This document shows, piece by piece, positions 6,690 through 8,939 of a DNA stretch of 8,939 nucleotides; positions within the stretch are counted from its first letter, which is position 1; each line of letters opens with the position of its first letter. Origin of the DNA: JBHEPS01 sp046261635 (GTDB lineage: Bacteria > Acidobacteriota > Thermoanaerobaculia > Gp7-AA8); NCBI GenBank assembly GCA_046261635.1, contig JBHEOL010000260.1:1-8939 (forward strand). Direction: 5' to 3'. The translations under genes were made by a program, and so were the position numbers. Below the pieces are notes generated by a model, which worked only from the letters and a program-made list of their open reading frames with translations, searched no databases and had not been told where the DNA came from.

Positions 6690-6695
6690 TACAAT
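6690..6695 (+). promoter_or_regulatory. Possible -10 box for the acyl-CoA synthetase gene
   Basis: TACAAT lies 33 bases before the ATG at 6729, outside the repeat element, and is one base from the TATAAT consensus. The matching -35 position falls in the right edge of the repeat (near TTCGTC, about 6666-6671) and is a poor match. An isolated hexamer such as this is weak evidence. Confidence 0.25.
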
Positions 6696-6728
6696 GCTCT
6701 CCATCCGATCAGAGGGGAGGCTTCGCCC

Positions 6729-8258
6729 ATGTTCAACCTGTCGACGATCCTCGAGAGCACGGCCAAAGAGCGTCCTGGGCACACCGCGATCATCTTCGAT
6801 CAGGTGCGCCTCACGTACGCGCAGCTCGAGGGGGCGGCCTGCCAGGTCGCGAACGCGCTGACGGCCGCGGGCATCGGCAAGGGAGATCGCGTTGCGATCA
6901 TGCTCCCGAACACGCCGCACTTCCCGATTGCTTACTACGGGATCCTCAAGGTCGGCGCGATCGTCGTCCCGATCAACGTCCTGTTCAAGGCGGCGGAGCT
7001 GAAGTACCACCTCGAGGACAGCGGCGCGCGGCTGCTGATCGCGTTCGAAGCGTTCGCCGAGTCGGCCTTCGCCGGATTCGAAGCGGTCGGAAGTTGCGAG
7101 CAGCTCTGGTTCGTCACGGCCGACCCGGCCGCTCCCTCACCGAAGCAGGGGGAGGGAGTATCGACCCTTGCGGCGCACATGAAGGACCAGGCTCCGAAGT
7201 TCGACACGGTCTGGATGTCGGAGAGTGACACGGCGGTCATCCTCTACACGAGCGGAACGACCGGGCGTCCGAAGGGGGCGGAGCTGAGTCACTTCAATCT
7301 GACGATGAACACGATCGTCTGCCGCGATCTGCTCAGCTACGCCAGCGAGAGCGTTTCGCTCTGCGTGCTTCCCCTGTTCCATTCCTTCGGACAGACCTGC
7401 GTGATGAACGCGGCCGTCGTCTCGGGAGCCACCATCTCGCTCATGGCGCGCTTCGAGCCGGAGCGGGTTCTGGAGGTGCTCGCCCGCGACCGGGTCACGA
7501 ACTTCACGGGCGTCCCGACCATGTACTGGGCGCTGCTCAATGCTGCGAAACCCGAAACGATCGCCTCCGTCGGCGAGAACCTTCGCTTCTGCGCCTCGGG
7601 CGGCGCGGCGATGCCCGTCGAGTTGATGAAGAAGTTCGAGGAGGCATTCGGCGTGACGATTCTCGAGGGCTACGGCCTCTCGGAGACTTCGCCCGTGGCG
7701 ACGTTCAACATTTCGGTCGAGCGGCGCAAGCCGGGCTCGATCGGCCTCCCCATCTGGGGAGTCGACGTGAAGCTCGTCGACGACGAAGGACACCCCGTTC
7801 CGCAGGGAGAACGGGGCGAGATCGCCATCCGAGGCCACAACATCATGAAGGGTTACTGGCAGAAGCCGCAGGAGACGAAGGACGCCATGCGGGGCGGATG
7901 GTTCCATACGGGCGACATCGGATACATGGACGAGGAGGGGTACACCTACATCGTCGACCGCAAGAAGGACCTCATCCTCCGCGGCGGCTTCAACGTCTAC
8001 CCGCGCGAGGTCGAGGAGATGCTGATGCAGCATCCGGCGATCTCGCTCTGCGCCGTGGTCGGCGTCGCGGACGAGCGGCTCGGCGAAGAGGTGAAGGCCT
8101 ACGTGATCCCGAAGGAGGGCGTGACGCTCACGCAGGAGGACCTCATCTCCTGGTGCCGCGAGAACATGGCGGCCACGAAGGTCCCGCGGATCGTCGAGTT
8201 CCGGGAGGCTCTTCCGATGACGGCGACCGGGAAGATCCTGAAGCGGGAATTGAGATAG
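6729..8258 (+). CDS. Long-chain acyl-CoA synthetase (FadD/LcfA-like AMP-forming ligase)
   Basis: Activates a carboxylic acid, probably a medium- or long-chain fatty acid, to its CoA thioester through an acyl-AMP intermediate, feeding beta-oxidation or lipid synthesis. The 509-residue product has the full motif set of class I adenylate-forming enzymes: phosphate loop YTSGTTGRPKG (173-183), LPLFHSFGQT (214-223), GYGLSET (314-320), WFHTGD (391-396), the hinge and A8 motif RKKDLILRGGFNVYP (411-425), and PMTATGKILKR (496-506) with K502 as the likely adenylation lysine. Length is typical. ATG 6729 follows GGGGAGG (6714-6720) by 8 bases. It is separated from isocitrate lyase by a repeat element and may have its own promoter. 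An odd loop, PSPKQGEG (136-143), is encoded by a small palindrome (7132-7158). Exact chain-length preference cannot be read from the sequence; other CoA ligases of the same superfamily remain possible. Confidence 0.9.
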   Translation: MFNLSTILESTAKERPGHTAIIFDQVRLTYAQLEGAACQVANALTAAGIGKGDRVAIMLPNTPHFPIAYYGILKVGAIVVPINVLFKAAELKYHLEDSGARLLIAFEAFAESAFAGFEAVGSCEQLWFVTADPAAPSPKQGEGVSTLAAHMKDQAPKFDTVWMSESDTAVILYTSGTTGRPKGAELSHFNLTMNTIVCRDLLSYASESVSLCVLPLFHSFGQTCVMNAAVVSGATISLMARFEPERVLEVLARDRVTNFTGVPTMYWALLNAAKPETIASVGENLRFCASGGAAMPVELMKKFEEAFGVTILEGYGLSETSPVATFNISVERRKPGSIGLPIWGVDVKLVDDEGHPVPQGERGEIAIRGHNIMKGYWQKPQETKDAMRGGWFHTGDIGYMDEEGYTYIVDRKKDLILRGGFNVYPREVEEMLMQHPAISLCAVVGVADERLGEEVKAYVIPKEGVTLTQEDLISWCRENMAATKVPRIVEFREALPMTATGKILKRELR

Positions 8259-8261
8259 AAC

Positions 8262-8400
8262 GAATAGGACGAATAGGACGGATAGGACGAAGGGGACAAA
8301 TAGGACCTTACTAGCCCCTGACCGGGTGAGAGTCTGATGGTGCCCCCGCCCGTTCTACCTATTGGTCCTATTCGTCCTATACGTCCTATTCGTCCTATCT
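8262..8400. repeat. Palindromic element with 9-base tandem units in both arms
   Basis: The left arm (8262-8306) holds five 9-base units: GAATAGGAC twice, then GGATAGGAC, GAAGGGGAC and AAATAGGAC. The right arm (8365-8400) holds four complementary units (GTCCTATTC, GTCCTATAC, GTCCTATTC, GTCCTATCT), with a degenerate fifth at 8356-8364. The spacer between them is about 50 bases. The element begins 4 bases after the acyl-CoA synthetase stop and ends 9 bases before the prephenate dehydratase ATG, so it fills the whole 151-base gap. The folded RNA could serve as a transcription terminator or 3'-end stabiliser, although no T-run is present. The same 9-base family occurs at 6431-6463 and 6660-6677. 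Confidence 0.88.
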
Positions 8401-8409
8401 GATCAACTT

Positions 8410-8939
8410 ATGATCGTTTCCTTCCAGGGAGAGCGCGGTGCCTTCAGCGAGGCAGCCGCGCGAAAGCTCTTCGGCGATTCGATCGACGTCCTCCCGTGCC
8501 GCACGTTCGAGGAGGCGTTCGCCTCGGTCGCCGACGGGCGTGCCGATGCCGGAATCCTCCCGATCGAGAACACGCTCGCCGGGTCCATTCACCGCAACTA
8601 CGAGCTTCTCGGTGAGGCCGGGCTCGAGATCGCCGGGGAGGTGCGGCTGCGGATCGGGCACAGCCTGATCGCTCGGCCGGGGGCGAAGCTCGAGGAGATC
8701 CGGAGGGTCCACTCACACCCTGTGGCGCTTGCGCAGTGCCAGCGCTTTCTCGCCGAGCATCCGGCGATCGAGGCGGTCGCCGAGTACGACACAGCCGGGA
8801 GCGTCGGGCTCGTGATGGAACGAGGGAGAAGCGACGAGGCCGCGATCGCCGGGGAGGGAGCCGCCGTCGTGTACGGCGGTGAGATTCTTGCGGGCGGGAT
8901 CGAGGACCATCACGAGAACTACACGCGATTCCTGGCGCT
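8410..8939 (+). CDS. pheA: Prephenate dehydratase, N-terminal part (cut by window end)
   Basis: Converts prephenate to phenylpyruvate in phenylalanine synthesis. The frame is open from ATG 8410 to the window edge (176 codons plus two bases). Family landmarks are FQGERGAFSE at 5-14, ADAGILPIENTLAGSI at 45-60, VHSHPVALAQC at 100-110, DTAGSV at 127-132, and NYTRF at 170-174, which includes the catalytic Thr of the TRF motif. The dehydratase domain starts at residue 1, so there is no N-terminal chorismate mutase fusion. The regulatory ACT domain expected after the catalytic domain would lie beyond the window. No Shine-Dalgarno site is visible, because the repeat arm ends 9 bases before the ATG; translation may be leaderless or depend on coupling, or the true start may differ. 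No other start codon precedes the conserved GERGAFSE. Confidence 0.93.
   Translation, partial: MIVSFQGERGAFSEAAARKLFGDSIDVLPCRTFEEAFASVADGRADAGILPIENTLAGSIHRNYELLGEAGLEIAGEVRLRIGHSLIARPGAKLEEIRRVHSHPVALAQCQRFLAEHPAIEAVAEYDTAGSVGLVMERGRSDEAAIAGEGAAVVYGGEILAGGIEDHHENYTRFLA

Noticed and set aside
6424..6700. Transposon or integron remnant
   Set aside because: No transposase or integrase fragment and no target-site duplication could be seen; only repeat structure is present.
6592..6861. Open frame with the peptide SAFCLLPS, crossing the repeat into the acyl-CoA synthetase
   Set aside because: The peptide is a direct translation of the heptamer repeat, and the frame then overlaps a clear gene out of frame.

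Overview
The window is GC-rich, tightly packed bacterial DNA with Gram-negative-style genes. Most coding regions lie on the + strand and have plausible Shine-Dalgarno sites. Nothing in it fixes the taxon. The strong bias to G/C at third codon positions, the two secreted thioredoxin-fold proteins, a 751-residue isocitrate lyase of the ICL2 type, and intergenic palindromes rich in short tandem repeats would all fit an Acidobacteriota-like or similar uncultured soil/sediment lineage. That assignment is an inference, not an observation.

Layout. A yaeQ-family gene (15-548, minus strand) is divergent from the rest. A long imperfect palindrome (579-797) fills most of the 293-base gap that follows. 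A compact + strand run then begins: an exported peroxiredoxin-like redoxin (842-1465), a TlpA/ResA-type thioredoxin with a WCKPC site (1473-2219), malate synthase (2194-4071) and long-form isocitrate lyase (4167-6422). The spacings are 7 bases, a 26-base overlap, and 95 bases. This looks like one transcription unit ending in the complete glyoxylate bypass. After a 306-base gap holding a compound repeat come a FadD/LcfA-like acyl-CoA synthetase (6729-8258), a second repeat hairpin (8262-8400), and the first 176 codons of prephenate dehydratase (8410 to the window end). The last gene has no in-frame stop inside the window.

How the genes fit together. Acyl-CoA synthetase activates fatty acids for beta-oxidation. 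Isocitrate lyase and malate synthase let the resulting acetyl-CoA be assimilated without losing the two carboxyl carbons. The C-terminal domain of ICL2-type lyases is known in Mycobacterium tuberculosis to respond to acetyl-CoA, so the pathway may sense its own input. The two thioredoxin-fold proteins have no obvious direct role in this, and their link to the shunt genes is only positional.

The most unusual content is not protein-coding. All three main gaps are dominated by palindromic elements. Two of them (6431-6677 and 8262-8400) have arms built from short tandem units: a 7-base unit of the AAGGCAG type and a 9-base unit of the GAATAGGAC type. The 9-base family occurs in both, which suggests one element family in different states of expansion. 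I found no CRISPR array, tRNA, rRNA, transposase or phage gene.
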